A stretch of 64,000 nucleotides of DNA from Lycocorax pyrrhopterus obiensis (taxonomy: Eukaryota > Chordata > Aves > Passeriformes > Paradisaeidae), in assembly GCA_014706295.1 (NCBI GenBank), contig JACSVZ010000011.1:9166163-9230162 (forward strand), given 5' to 3'. A program made the translations under genes and the position numbers. The stretch's first letter is position 1. Each line of letters opens with the position of its first letter. The notes under the pieces were generated by a model. It worked only from the letters and a program-made list of their open reading frames with translations, ran no database searches and had not been told where the DNA came from. Positions 22,861 through 34,566 of this stretch are shown here, piece after piece.

Positions 22861-25800
22861 GTCAGATGAACTGTCCATATCTACAGCCTTTACTCTTTCC
22901 AGTGCTTTTGCCTCACCCCCCAACAGGACAGTTGAAGACAAAATGAGACATTAACCACTACTCCTTTTTATCCCCTTTCAACATATGAGTTGATCCTTTA
23001 TTTAATAGGTACTCTGCAATTCCTGCTTGACAAATGAGCCGCTAATTTATCATCAGCTTTTCTATGACCGTCCCCACTGTATTTCAAGCCCTTCCTAAGC
23101 ATTATTGCATTAATTTCTAGGGAGGTTTCAAATGCATAGGTATTGCTACACCTCTTATAAGACAGGAAACTACAGCAGAGAAATGTAAGGTCAAATGTTT
23201 TCAGTACTTCCAAGTGCCCATTTTGGAAGCCCTAAGTCTCCCTAAACTCCTTCACATAGCCAAGCAGTGCTCAGCACTATGTGGCCCACAGGCTCTAAGC
23301 AACAATGACATTCAGCATTCCGTCACACTGTTAGATACCATGGCAAGATGTTTACACTAAAAAATAAATTATCATAAATTGATTTTTCTAGCATTGCAGT
23401 ATAATTCTGCAGCACTGACAGCTGTATCTCTAATATGAGTACTAGTTATGCCAAAAAAGAACCTGCATGCATCCCCTCATCTTGTTTGAATTAAATGACT
23501 TTAAACTGGCTTTACAACCAGATATTTAAACTTAAGCCAGTCCTCAAACCCACATCTAATTTACTTCAACTGGCAAGTCACTGGGCTCACATGAGAGAGA
23601 AAGTAAATGTGTAAAAGCTCAGGGAACAATCCATTAGTTTTGTTTCGGATATGATCTTGGACGGGATCTGACAGGATTATATGTCCATGGCCATGTAGCC
23701 TGTATGAAAAATGCAGAAATATATCCTAATTCTCCAGGGCAGCTTAAAACCATTTTGTTCCTACAGATGATGCATCTACTTTCCAGCCTTCTTAGCCAGT
23801 CTACTCCAGCCTGCTGCTTGTCATTCCCACTTTGCTGTTGACCCATTTGTAGTCTGTTTCTGGTCTCAGTCTCATCTGCATCAAGCAGAAGTGACTCCTC
23901 TGACTACATGCGTGTCAGACCAGAAACCATCTCAAAGCGCAGTAAAAGTGAGGTTTCAGATCCATGGTAGTTACAAACTTATTTCCACTGTATATCAAGC
24001 CATGTTCAGGAACATTTTACATTTCTGCAGTTTTAATATGTTGGGCCAACTTCAGTCAGTGTAAATTAAACAGATTTTGACTTCTAGGGATGATAATGGA
24101 TAATTCTAGCTCATAGAGCAAAGTAATGGGGACTTACCTAATTTTTGTTCTCTCAGTAACACTTTCCAACTTATACATTTTAGTACTTTCCTAACAAATT
24201 ATTAGACTGTCACTACAGCATTGAGAAAGATCTGACCTCTTCTGGCACTATTTCACTTAAATGTTGTGGGACTGCCTGTTAATTTACACAGAACAACTCA
24301 TGTTTCTCAGCAAGCTTGAGCTGCTTTCAAGTGGACCTGTCAGAGGGCACAGTTTTGCCAAGGCAACTGAAATTTTAAGGGAAAAAGCTATTTGTTGATT
24401 TGTTTGTTTCAGACCAGTTGAATATTTTAGATTGAAAAATACTTCTAAGCTTCAAGGGTTCATGGAAAGAATTAAACCAACCATACTTAAGAGTCAAGAA
24501 TTACCACACTGCAAAAACCCAACTGCCCGGACTTACTCAAGCAGCAGAGCACACCCTACAAGTTATCTACGTTAACCAATACTTGGGTGAACCCAAGTAT
24601 TTTTCAGCCAATTTTCTGTCATCTTAAGGTTTGTGTTAGTAAGACTTGCAGTACTTGAACTTTGCAAGAAACTAATGAAACTATATGACTTTTTAATGTG
24701 AAAGTAGAAAGTACCAATCTTTGAAACAGAAGAGGTTAGACGAGGAGAAGAAATTTAATTCAGAAAATGAATTTTAGACACAACTGAATCTTCATTCAAG
24801 GCAAAGATCTGATAAATATTGAGTAAATAAATTCAAGTTCATCACACCTGAATTTCAGTTCAATTTCAATCATATCACTGCCAGGAAAACAAATACAAAC
24901 TTGCCCCAAAGCTAAACAACATTAGAGAAATCAGGAAGAGGACAGATAGACAGACAGTAAGTTATGGACATAAAACTCTTTGTACCAAAACCAATTAACC
25001 CTAACCTTAGGCAAGCCTTTTTCTTCTAGCCCTTCATTTAAAGGTTTTACAATTTATAGGCTGTGTTTCTCAGGGGAGGTCTTGCTCTGCTCTGATTTCA
25101 CATTTCACAGCAGCACATGTGTAATCCTGCTGCAGCACAGAGCACATGACCCAGCTGATATCAGGAAATCCACTTTTCACTAGTTGGAAACACACTGGAA
25201 GTGAGATGCAACCAGAATTTGCTTCATTTGCAACAGGCCATAGGAGAATGTTTGCAGAAATGACAGATTGGGATAATAATCATCAGAAGTCCGGCAGTCC
25301 CATCCTGCATCTGACATCCTTGGAGGGAAAAAATCCAAACAAAACCAACCCACTACGCTATTGTTTGAAAGACAGCAAAATTTTTGAAGTGGATCTATAA
25401 TTGCCATTAATATCAAGACTGGAAAATGCAAAATGACAACCAATTCATTTACTTATTGCCTTCAAGCACCCAGAGAAATGCATGCTTTAAAGTCTCCACA
25501 TGGTAGGAGTAACTCACCAACTTCATAGAGAAAAGCCTCCAGCTTGCATAAAATTGTATGTTTAATGACCTTTTAAATTTGGTATGATCTCAAACCAAAA
25601 GTGAAATACACACATAGCTAATCTGACTTCAAAATACGGCTGCTCCAACAAAACAATTTGGAAGAGGATAAACTTTGCTATGCATCTGTAAATGCAGGCA
25701 GAGAGGAAAATAAATCTGTTCTACAGTAATTATTTGTAAACACACAAAACCTAGTTCATGCCATGGAATTCATACAGTACTTAGAGTAAGAAATTCTTTC

Positions 25801-26223
25801 TTTTTGTTTTTTTCTTTCAATCATACAAAAGATTTATGTACATATTTAGCATTATGTATTTCTATAGCTTCAGAACATATATATGTATAGATGAGATGCA
25901 TCTTTAAAGGTACTCTCAATTTGTATTCTTAAAAAACACAGTTGCTTTGTATTATATTGTAAAAGTACAATTTTCTTATGAAAATTTAAATAAGAAGTTT
26001 TAAAACAAATTACACTTTTAAACAAATTGCACAATTCAAAAAATATGCTTATCCATATTCATCTTACAGAGTTGTGTCTTTGCTGACCATTATCTTGGGA
26101 GACAGCTTTGCTAAAGTTTCCACCAGCTTTCTAATGATTATATAGTTATTTTTACAACAAAGGATTTGGGTAGAGAAAGAATTTATTTTCCATTATGAAT
26201 CCAGAAACATATATCTATCTCTG

Positions 26224-26243
26224 TATATATACACACACACACA
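26224..26243. repeat. Short TA/CA dinucleotide repeat
   Basis: A TATATATACACACACACACA run lies just before the A/C-rich tract. It is short and impure at its left end. Confidence 0.85.
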
Positions 26244-26270
26244 AACAAAAGAGCATCAATAATATCAGGG

Positions 26271-26326
26271 AAAACCCCAAAAAAACAACAACCAAACCAA
26301 CCAAACAAAAAAAAAACAGAACAAAC
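26271..26326. repeat. A/C-rich low-complexity tract
   Basis: The tract consists of AAAACCCC, AACAACAACC and CCAAACCAACC words plus a ten-base A run. It resembles the tracts at 1745-1819 and 4563-4636. No repeat unit is constant and no adjoining element was recognised. Confidence 0.8.
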
Positions 26327-27569
26327 TAAGAAACCTCAGCATTTTAGACCAGCTTGATCCAGGCAACTTTACCATTTTATATTGTATCCCAACGCTACAC
26401 TGTATGCAGGTGGAAGTACAGTTTTCAAGCCTATATATTCTTCTCTTATATCAAATCCGTAGAAACTCCTGTGCTAAACAACTTGTGATTTCCCATTGTG
26501 AAAATTGTTTCTGGAATTATCCATTTTCTTGGAAAGAAATACTGGTCCCACGATGGACTGGAGTAAAACAAACAGGGACACTGCTAAAAAGATACTTAAA
26601 GATTTTGTTTTATGATACTATTCCTTCAAAGCACAGCTGTGCTTCTTATACATTGATACATGTTTATTTCTGAGTATACATCAGACATCTTAAGAGTGAC
26701 TAAAAACTCAGAAAACAAACAATGTATTTTCTAGTGATTATCTAATTATCTGTAGAGTTAGAAACTCAGCTCATTAAAGGCAATAAAATGAAAAGCCAGT
26801 TTATAAGCTGTTTCATGGTATAAATGAACAGCCCACCAGCAAGCCATATCCATAAAACACAGAGATGAAACCACCAAAAATGCAGCTTGATAGACTATCA
26901 AAAGCATACGTACAGTACCCGTCTAAAAGCAGATATTATTTCAGTTTCTTATTCATATTTATTCTTTCACTTTGGGTAAAATTAGATAAATTAGATTATA
27001 TATCTCTTGACATTCTAAGACTTGACAGAGAAAATTATTCATTGCAGCAGTATGTGTACTTAAGTCAAAAGAATTTCTGCTTACATAGTAGATGACTTTT
27101 TTACCTGAAGGAAGGAAGAAAGGCTACCCAAAAGTATATGCTGTTCCCTCAGTGATTTTTCAGCAACTAATCCCCAACACAGCTGCATATGAAGACCTGA
27201 AGTATACATAGATTCTATAAAACAAATGAACTCAAAGCAGTAGCATGCTCTGAAATCACATTATTCCCTTTTGGAAGGGTTCAGATACAGAAGGGAAAGC
27301 TGGCTTCTTACCATCCAAAGACCACACTATACTAAACTAATCACGGAAACATTCAATTCTGCCTGATTTAGCTAACACAACCTTATTCTGGCTGTGACCT
27401 CACTGTGAATATCACTTCTAATCTGCAATATGTTATGCTTACACTTTCACAGAAAGTTACTTCATGTAAAGAGGGAGATGGATTGAATTTGAGTACGTTT
27501 TCTGATCTGTGCCTTCCCTGCCCCTGCTACTTGCAGCTAAAATCCAGTTTTCAGTTTTCCTTTCTGTAG

Positions 27570-27677
27570 CACTAATGCTGCCCAGCCTCCTACCCCAGAC
27601 CTGTTGCCTGTCTGTCTGGGCAAATGGCAGCACCCTGTACTTCACCAAGAGCTGTGCCTGTCCCGAGGAGTTGGGCA
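27570..27677 (+). other. Candidate cysteine-rich exon (weak)
   Basis: A good acceptor-like tract (CAGTTTTCCTTTCTGTAG) ends at 27569 and a weak donor (GTAAAT) begins at 27678. The 108 bases between are a whole number of codons and open. The frame reads TCCLSVWANGSTLYFTKSCA followed by CPEELGSKC and stops at 27698. The spacing of cysteines and the Trp loosely recall three-finger receptor ectodomains, but this is a loose impression, not a match. There is an in-frame ATG at 27575 in a weak context. The region is GC-richer than its flanks and also has a long minus-strand frame (27457-27705), which favours composition over coding. No neighbouring exon was found. Confidence 0.15.
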
Positions 27678-27759
27678 GTAAATGCTCAGTGAATGACTGA
27701 AACACTCGGAGCCTCAGAAATGATGAGGTGCTGGGTCTGCCAGCCCTTCCCTGTGTGGG

Positions 27760-30700
27760 GCTGCTAATTCAGCAACCTACCAATCCTCACAAAAACAGTA
27801 TCTTCATAATCTTTAATCCTCTCAAATTTAGGAGCAAGACAGAGACAGACTGAACTAAGATGATTTATCACCAGTGAATTCATGCAAGCCTTGTTTCCAC
27901 AGTATTAATCTAAGGATGTTTCCAAACATTCATTTTCTATGACATAATATGCGCATGACTAAAATCCACAAGGATGCCACTCTTGACAAAAAAATGCAGC
28001 GTAAGTAAACAGAAACAATTTATCCCTCTCTGACAAACAACAACATGGGGAACAAATGGTGATATTTTTCCTGCTATACTGGGAGTATTGAAGCAAACAT
28101 CCGTGCCACTAAAATGCAAGGAAACCTTGTCCAAATCAAAGATCTCAATGCTAAGCATGTACAGACTTGAAACTTTGAGGATTCAAAATTTGTAACAAGA
28201 AATTTCACAGATGTTGGTTATTAGAGCTGCTTGAGAGAAAGAACAAAACAGTTATAAAACAAAAAAGAAAAAAGAAAAAGAGAAAGAAGCAGCAGCAACC
28301 ATTAATCCAGAACACTTCAGCTGAATTAAAAAAAAGCGCTTATCCTAGCATCAGAAAATTCATGATTATGCCTTCTGCTTTAAGGTAAGATTTCTTGAGC
28401 AAGAAGATGGCTTTTCTTCTCCCTCATTCTTCAGTGGGAGACATATCACTTGAATATCCCTTATTAAACTTCTATTTTAAGAATTAGTGGGTTTTTGTGT
28501 ATATGCAGATGAAAAAAACAAAATCTCTTTCATTATGTATGATTTACAGATGTTCCTGTTAGCACTTCACTGAGAAGTGTGTCAGGTTAATAATTAGATC
28601 ACAATTCTTTTCAGTGACATTGGTGAACAACAAACATGTATCTAGAAAGCTCAGGATCCCAAAGACCTCAGTCTGTTAAGGAATGCTTACATGCCAAGTT
28701 TTACCTGAAATTTCAGCATTGGAGGAGCACAATGCAAATTATTCCCTTCTGGGAAGCAGTGATCTGTACAAACGGATGCTGCTGCACAGAAAATGGGCTC
28801 AAAGCACTTTCATTCATTTGATCTTGTGCCTTAAAGAGCATTTCAAATTTTATTTTCATGAATTTATTTTTGTAAATAATTTAGCAATTTTTAGTGATCT
28901 GTTTCCCAGAGTAAGTAATTTAAGTTACTGGAACATCACCTAGATTAAAGAAGAGATCATCATGTAAAGAATCCATAGAAGTAATAAATTTTTCTGGAAA
29001 GAGTGGGCAGTATTAAGATGAGGGTACTGTTTGTCATCTAGACCCTATAAAGACATTTCCCTTTTTATGGCAGTATCACCATCATACACTTTTTAATATA
29101 TAACAGAAACCATCAGTTTCTCCCTTTCCAGGCTCTAATACCATTATTAGCCCACTCCCTCTCTCTTATGTATGATCATATTGTGTTCAGGTGTCGATGT
29201 TCCTACAATGTGCTCAGGGCCCAAACAACCCTTCTATGCACTTCCGCAGGAAACAGAAATTTGGAAAGTCTCTCCAAGTTCAAAGTACCTGTCCTCCTGC
29301 CTAAACAAGGGTCAGTTCTGTTCTGAGCCACTGATTTAAAAACTTCCAGTGACAATGTAACCACAGAAAATGTTCTGGAGGCATGTTCATGCCAATATTT
29401 GTGCCTCAATAAGCCTGCCTCGTAAGATGTTTTTAAATATAGGAGTTAAAAATCTTGTCTTAATTTCAGAGATGCATGCCTGGAAGTGCTTCCATTTAAT
29501 GGACTCCACTTGAGTCTGCTCAGTGACTTACCTGAGTTAAATATTTTTGGCAAATAAAGGGAGCAACATGTACTGGACATAAACTCTAAATAATGAGGTT
29601 ACTCTTCCCTTCCCCAGCCTCTTAGGAGGAACTGGGTAGGATAGGTGCCACCTAAGGTAAACATACTGATCAACTCTTCATGGATTTCAGGTAAGATCCT
29701 CAATATTTGTGCTCTGTGCAAGGGAACACAGAGCATGACCGATGGTTTGCTTGCCTAACTACAAACACCACTAGAATTGTCTAAACATCCTACAGAGATC
29801 TAGATTCTAGTCCCAAACTAATATCATACATGATAATATTATATCCTAGGGATTCTGGGACTTCCCAAAATGTTACTACACCAGAGGAGATGGAAAATTA
29901 ATCTCTGCCAAAACCTCATGGAGGGTGAACTCAGAAGGGCTTGTTCAGGTCAACTGTTTCACGATGGAGATAAGAGAGCAAGAACCTATTTGACACAAGG
30001 TTGCAGAGCTGGATACTCCACAGCTTCTCTGGCTGTACCATTCTGCTGCTGAACTGCGTTTGTTCCATACCTGTTTGCTGCACAGGTTGCTGCTGTTGCA
30101 CGGTGCTGAAAGCAAGCACAAACCAGAACTGAGCTCAGCTTTGCCATTTTGCATTTCTGATTTAAAACCTGTATTTATGTACTTCACCCATTAACTGGAA
30201 GCTATGCCTGTAGCTGGAACTATAAATAACCAGTATACTAGAAATTTGAAGAAAACTAGTTGTAAAAGGGCAGAGAGGAAGTGCCGAAATAAAGTAAGTT
30301 GGCAGAAAATAATATAGCAAATCTCATTAACACATTGTGGAACAACTTTGTAAGCTAACAAAGACAGATATTTAAAGCATGTTTAATTGACATGCAATTT
30401 TTCAGTATGTACCAAGGAAAAGTTTATAGTATAAAAGTACTGACAACTGGAAGTTATCTACAGAATTTTATAAGAAAGTACTTGCAGATGGAAATGTAAA
30501 TTACATTTCAGACAAAACAGCCAGTGCAATAAAAGTGGCTTTTAATAAAACATGAGTGCAGTTGGGTTTTGCCAGTTAGTTTCAGAAAAAACATAATTAT
30601 TCTTTTTCTAGCTCATATGTATCACTGAACAACTGCACTTTGCTATTATACATTGCAATTATTTTGATTAGTTATATTTTTGTTTTAAAAATGTTTTATT

Positions 30701-33700
30701 AATTAGATTCTTTTGAAATCAAGATCTATGTTTCTTTCAGCTACACATTATGACCTAAAAGTATAAAGACAGTTTTTGCAGAATTGCTCTTACATATCCT
30801 TGAAGGGAAGATTAAAACAAATTACTGAGCTAATTTCTTTAAACATCCAAAATATCACTAATCACCCCACAACAGCCAAAGCATCAGCTGTCAGATAATA
30901 TTTAATCAAGATTATTTTGGTAAACGAGACTAACTTGGATCTTGTCAGGAAAAGGTGTCAGACAAAATATATTTTCAGATTAAACAAACCATTCCAACTT
31001 TTGCAGACAAACCCTAAGCAGGTATCGTGTTTTCATCCTATCTTTGTGCCTGGAAATGTCAACAAGGTACAAGAAAAGACTATGGAGAGCATACAACAAA
31101 TTCAGACCTCTATATTGCAGAGAAACACATTCACATGCTTAAAGTCAGCAAATAACAAAGTCACTGGAATTATTTGAGCACTTAACAGAGATGCATTCTT
31201 AGTAGTAAGATTAAAAAGGTCACTTGCTCTCTGTCATGATTAGCAATATAATACCAACCCTCAGAGGATAGAGTTTCTCAGCCTACAAGAATTCAGCTTG
31301 AAGAAATAAATGTGATACTGAATTTCAGAAAGACTGAAAGCCTGGCAAATAAATTGCTAATGGACAAGATATGTCTGATATTTGACTGTTTTTGTTCAAA
31401 GGTAGTTCAGGATGGCATATGAAAAGCAATCTAGACTACAAATGCTACTTTTGTGCAACAAAATAAACAAGGTCATCACCATTCAAAGTACTGCAGTGAA
31501 ACACATCACTTCAAAAAAATATTCCATCCATATATTAGATCAATTGAGGAATTCTGGACAGTGGGTTTATCTGAGACACTGAACAGCGAATTCAAAGTGA
31601 AGTGCATTTCTCCAAGATACAGCAGCCAAGCAGATCAAATGTCTTTCTTAAGTATTTTTTAAGGGTACAAGCTGATAACAAAAACACCTCTCAATCTCTA
31701 TGTCTGACTGCCTGTGGTCCAGCAAAAATTGGATTGCACAAAAACTTGCTTTGAATTGATTGAAAGTGACACTGGAAATAACAAGTAAAAGTAAGGTAGG
31801 ATCAAGGTGAAAAGGAAAGCTCACCTATGAAAAAAGCCTTTTGCAGATTTGTCTACCATAGCAAGAAGTAAGGATCATGTACTGGATTCTTCTTGACTGA
31901 TCACAATAATATCAAGCTAAATAACAGTACAGATGTAAGAAGTGATGTCACCAAACTTTGAAGGCAATAATAAATATTTTTATACAATATAAAAAATACA
32001 ATCTTTTTTCGTTTCGAAAGCACTTCTTGCCCAATGTGTTCACCCCATTCTGAGGTAGAACCTCAACCTAAAGAGCAATTCTGAAATTTGCATATATTTA
32101 CTACAAGCACGGTTACTCTTTATTTCTTCTAGAATTTAAATTTGAATCATTAAACCTCATTTCTGTTGTGCTGGAGAAGTCATGTTCTCTGCTCTATCAT
32201 CTCACACTTTTACAATCATTAAAAAGCCACCATAAGATAAGGAGAAAGGATTATTTCAAAAGCCACAGAACATGGGGAAGAGAAAAGACAATAAATAGAT
32301 CTGTTTTGTAACTCTTGGCAAGAGGATATGACAGGGAGATTAGCCCTTCAAAAAACCTGCATTAATAAGATTGCTGCTGTTTTCTCTTTTCTTATTTTTC
32401 TCCCCAAACTTTCATTATCCTCAAATAGAAAGAAAACCTCAACAATTTGAAACTCTACTTGTATTTAAACTATCTGTACTACAAAGTTTCAAAAGGCAAA
32501 GTGGTTAGCACAGTGCAAAATAAAAGTAAACTAAGAGTTTAAAATAGAGGATATTCTTATATCAACTCATACTCTACTTGCTATGGCACTGGTATTTAAA
32601 ATATACTGTTCTATTCTGGATACTCCTTTCACTGAAAAACTTTGATGGCTGAATACAAATCTGTTACTGTATCTGCTGCTTCACACTTTGGTTTACTTTG
32701 TTTTATATCAAAACACTTAAATGACACTTGTTTATCTGAAAAATATTCCAGAGTTCCACTATTAATAGTCCTACTGCAATGACAGAAACTTCCCCACGTC
32801 CAAACTCTTGGATCCCAGAGTCTTTAGGTTAACAATGTTCACTGCAGAGAATTAAACAATGAAAACCACGAAACAAACAGGAAGGTTACAATCAGAACAC
32901 TACATTATGAAATGATATTCTGATGCAATTTTGTAGATTTTGTTTTATAGACGGAAATAAACAAAGGAAAAAAATGGTCAAGGGAACAACTTATTCATGG
33001 TCTTTTATCACGCAGTTTGCTGAATGACAATTGTTCAGGATCTAAAGAAAAGCTAAATTCTTGCACAATACTTCAGCAGTGTTACTGCTGAGCAAAATCC
33101 CAGTGAAGCACAAAGTCAGGAGAATGCTTTGCCTTCCCCCACTCCCCAGCTCTAAAAGAAGATGTGGAGTTTAGTTTTGATTTTATTATGATACAGAGGA
33201 AGTTGATTCTATATAAAATTAATGATTTTGTTTCATCTAAAACTGTCCAGCACTTTCCAGGCTCACTCACTACACAAGAAGAAGTTAAACATGGCTCAAC
33301 AAGAAAGGAAAAAGAAGGCACAAAGATGCCCCCATTGATCACTACTTTGCCCACAAATTTGGGATAGTTCCCGGTGTGCACCAGCAAAGCCTCCAATCAC
33401 AGTACCATTACAGAGCTACTGTGGCTGGGATGCAGGGAGGACCCCATCAGCCCCTTTCCTCTGTAGTTGCCCTGCCTGGGGCATCACCGTGTGCATCAAG
33501 CACAGCACACTCTTCCCTGGGTACAGTGGGAGGCAAATTGTTCTCATCATTCAGTTACAGCAACAGTCGGGAGTAAAGCTCTGCAAAGCAGCTTTGACTT
33601 AGAGGAGAATTAAGACATTAGTGTAAATCTGTTCCTACGACTTTACATAAATGTATGTTTTTCTTTAAGTTATGTAAAGCAGACTTGTTCATGCACATGA

Positions 33701-34520
33701 CAAAATCCCTGGAGCCTGTTCTGTGAACATTTCTGTATATTCTTTTTTATGCCAAGACTACTTTTATACATGCGCACACAGGGAATGCGTATGCACACAT
33801 CACATGCTAGAAGCAAGCAAAGAGCATTGTGAGAAAGAGAAAACTTGCAAGTTAATTAATAATCAATTTAGAATCTCTCTGAATGTGCTATTTTATTTTT
33901 TTATGAAAGCAGATGTTCAAGTATAGTACTTATTAAAAATCCAGTTTCTACCTATAATATAGTGATGTCCTTGGTTGTATGACCACAACCAGGTCCTTAG
34001 ATGTAAAAAGCATATGGAAGCACTAAGATAGATGCATAAATTAATTCAGGTTGGTTATGGATTAAGGCTAAAACAGATTTCGACATACAAAATACCTGGA
34101 AAACCATTTTACAACACTGTAATTTTGCAATTACAAACAAAACCCAAGAAAATCAAACCCTAAGCATCTGCTAAAACAGGATCTGATCTACCGTATAGGA
34201 ATGTTTGATTAGCCTTTTCACCTGACAATTTTTAATCCTAATACTTTTGGAGGTTTAAGGCATTAATAGAACAACTTGTTATTGTTATTTCTGTTTTGAT
34301 CCTTTAATAGAGGATAATATCTGTGTTAACATAAATTCAAGCAACTTGAGATGCATGGAATGTTTTTACCAATGAAGTAATTTTCATTAATAGGCCGTGC
34401 TGGCATAACACGGTAAGAATGAAAGAGAAGTTAGCAACTAATATCGGGCTCATACACAAACTTTAAACTAGGCTGAATTAAGAAAGCAATATTTACTTAG
34501 TAGCATTTTAAAATTATTTC
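27760..34520. other. Non-coding stretch, no gene seen
   Basis: Mostly AT-rich. A purine-rich low-complexity tract lies at 28259-28295. Frames at 29870-30187 overlap on both strands. The 104-codon frame at 33082-33396 (-) starts at TTG and has no domain. A moderately GC-rich patch at 33370-33560 has no credible exon. A strong-looking donor at 29524-29529 on the minus strand is preceded only by frames that contain stops. Confidence 0.5.
28259..28295. repeat. Purine-rich low-complexity tract
   Basis: The tract is A-rich with regularly spaced G's (AAAAAAGAAAAAAGAAAAAG) running into GCAGCAGCA. It is simple-sequence DNA with no recognised element. Confidence 0.75.
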
Positions 34521-34566
34521 TTTTAATAGAAATAATATTTCTATTAAAATAGAAATATTTTAATAG
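34521..34566. repeat. Compound AT-rich inverted repeat
   Basis: Arms 34521-34534 and 34536-34549 are perfect 14-base reverse complements around a single A. The right arm is reused: 34541-34551 pairs perfectly with 34556-34566 around a GAAA spacer. The three related segments could fold in two alternative hairpins, one replacing the other. The unit TTTTAATAGAAATA is not a simple microsatellite word. Origin by template-switch replication is a plausible inference. Confidence 0.9.

Larger units (their letters stand above)
22861..27508. other. Non-coding stretch, no gene seen
   Basis: AT-rich unique DNA. Minor features are a short CA run and an A/C-rich tract near 26.2 kb, listed separately. Open frames at 23634-23846 (-), 25146-25400 (+), 25180-25443 (-) and 26404-26673 (+) have no recognisable domains. 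A donor-like GTGAGT on the minus strand near 25508 follows only a very short open segment. CCCTAACC at 24999 is a single telomere-like word, not an array. Confidence 0.5.

Noticed and set aside
24994..25008. Telomere-like TTAACCCTAACC
   Set aside because: Only a single partial repeat is present, so it is not an interstitial telomeric array.
29520..29620. Strong minus-strand donor (TCAG then GTAAGT)
   Set aside because: All three frames of the preceding candidate exon contain stops before the donor.
33082..33396. 104-codon minus-strand frame
   Set aside because: It starts at TTG, is overlapped by a plus frame, and has no domain or splice support.
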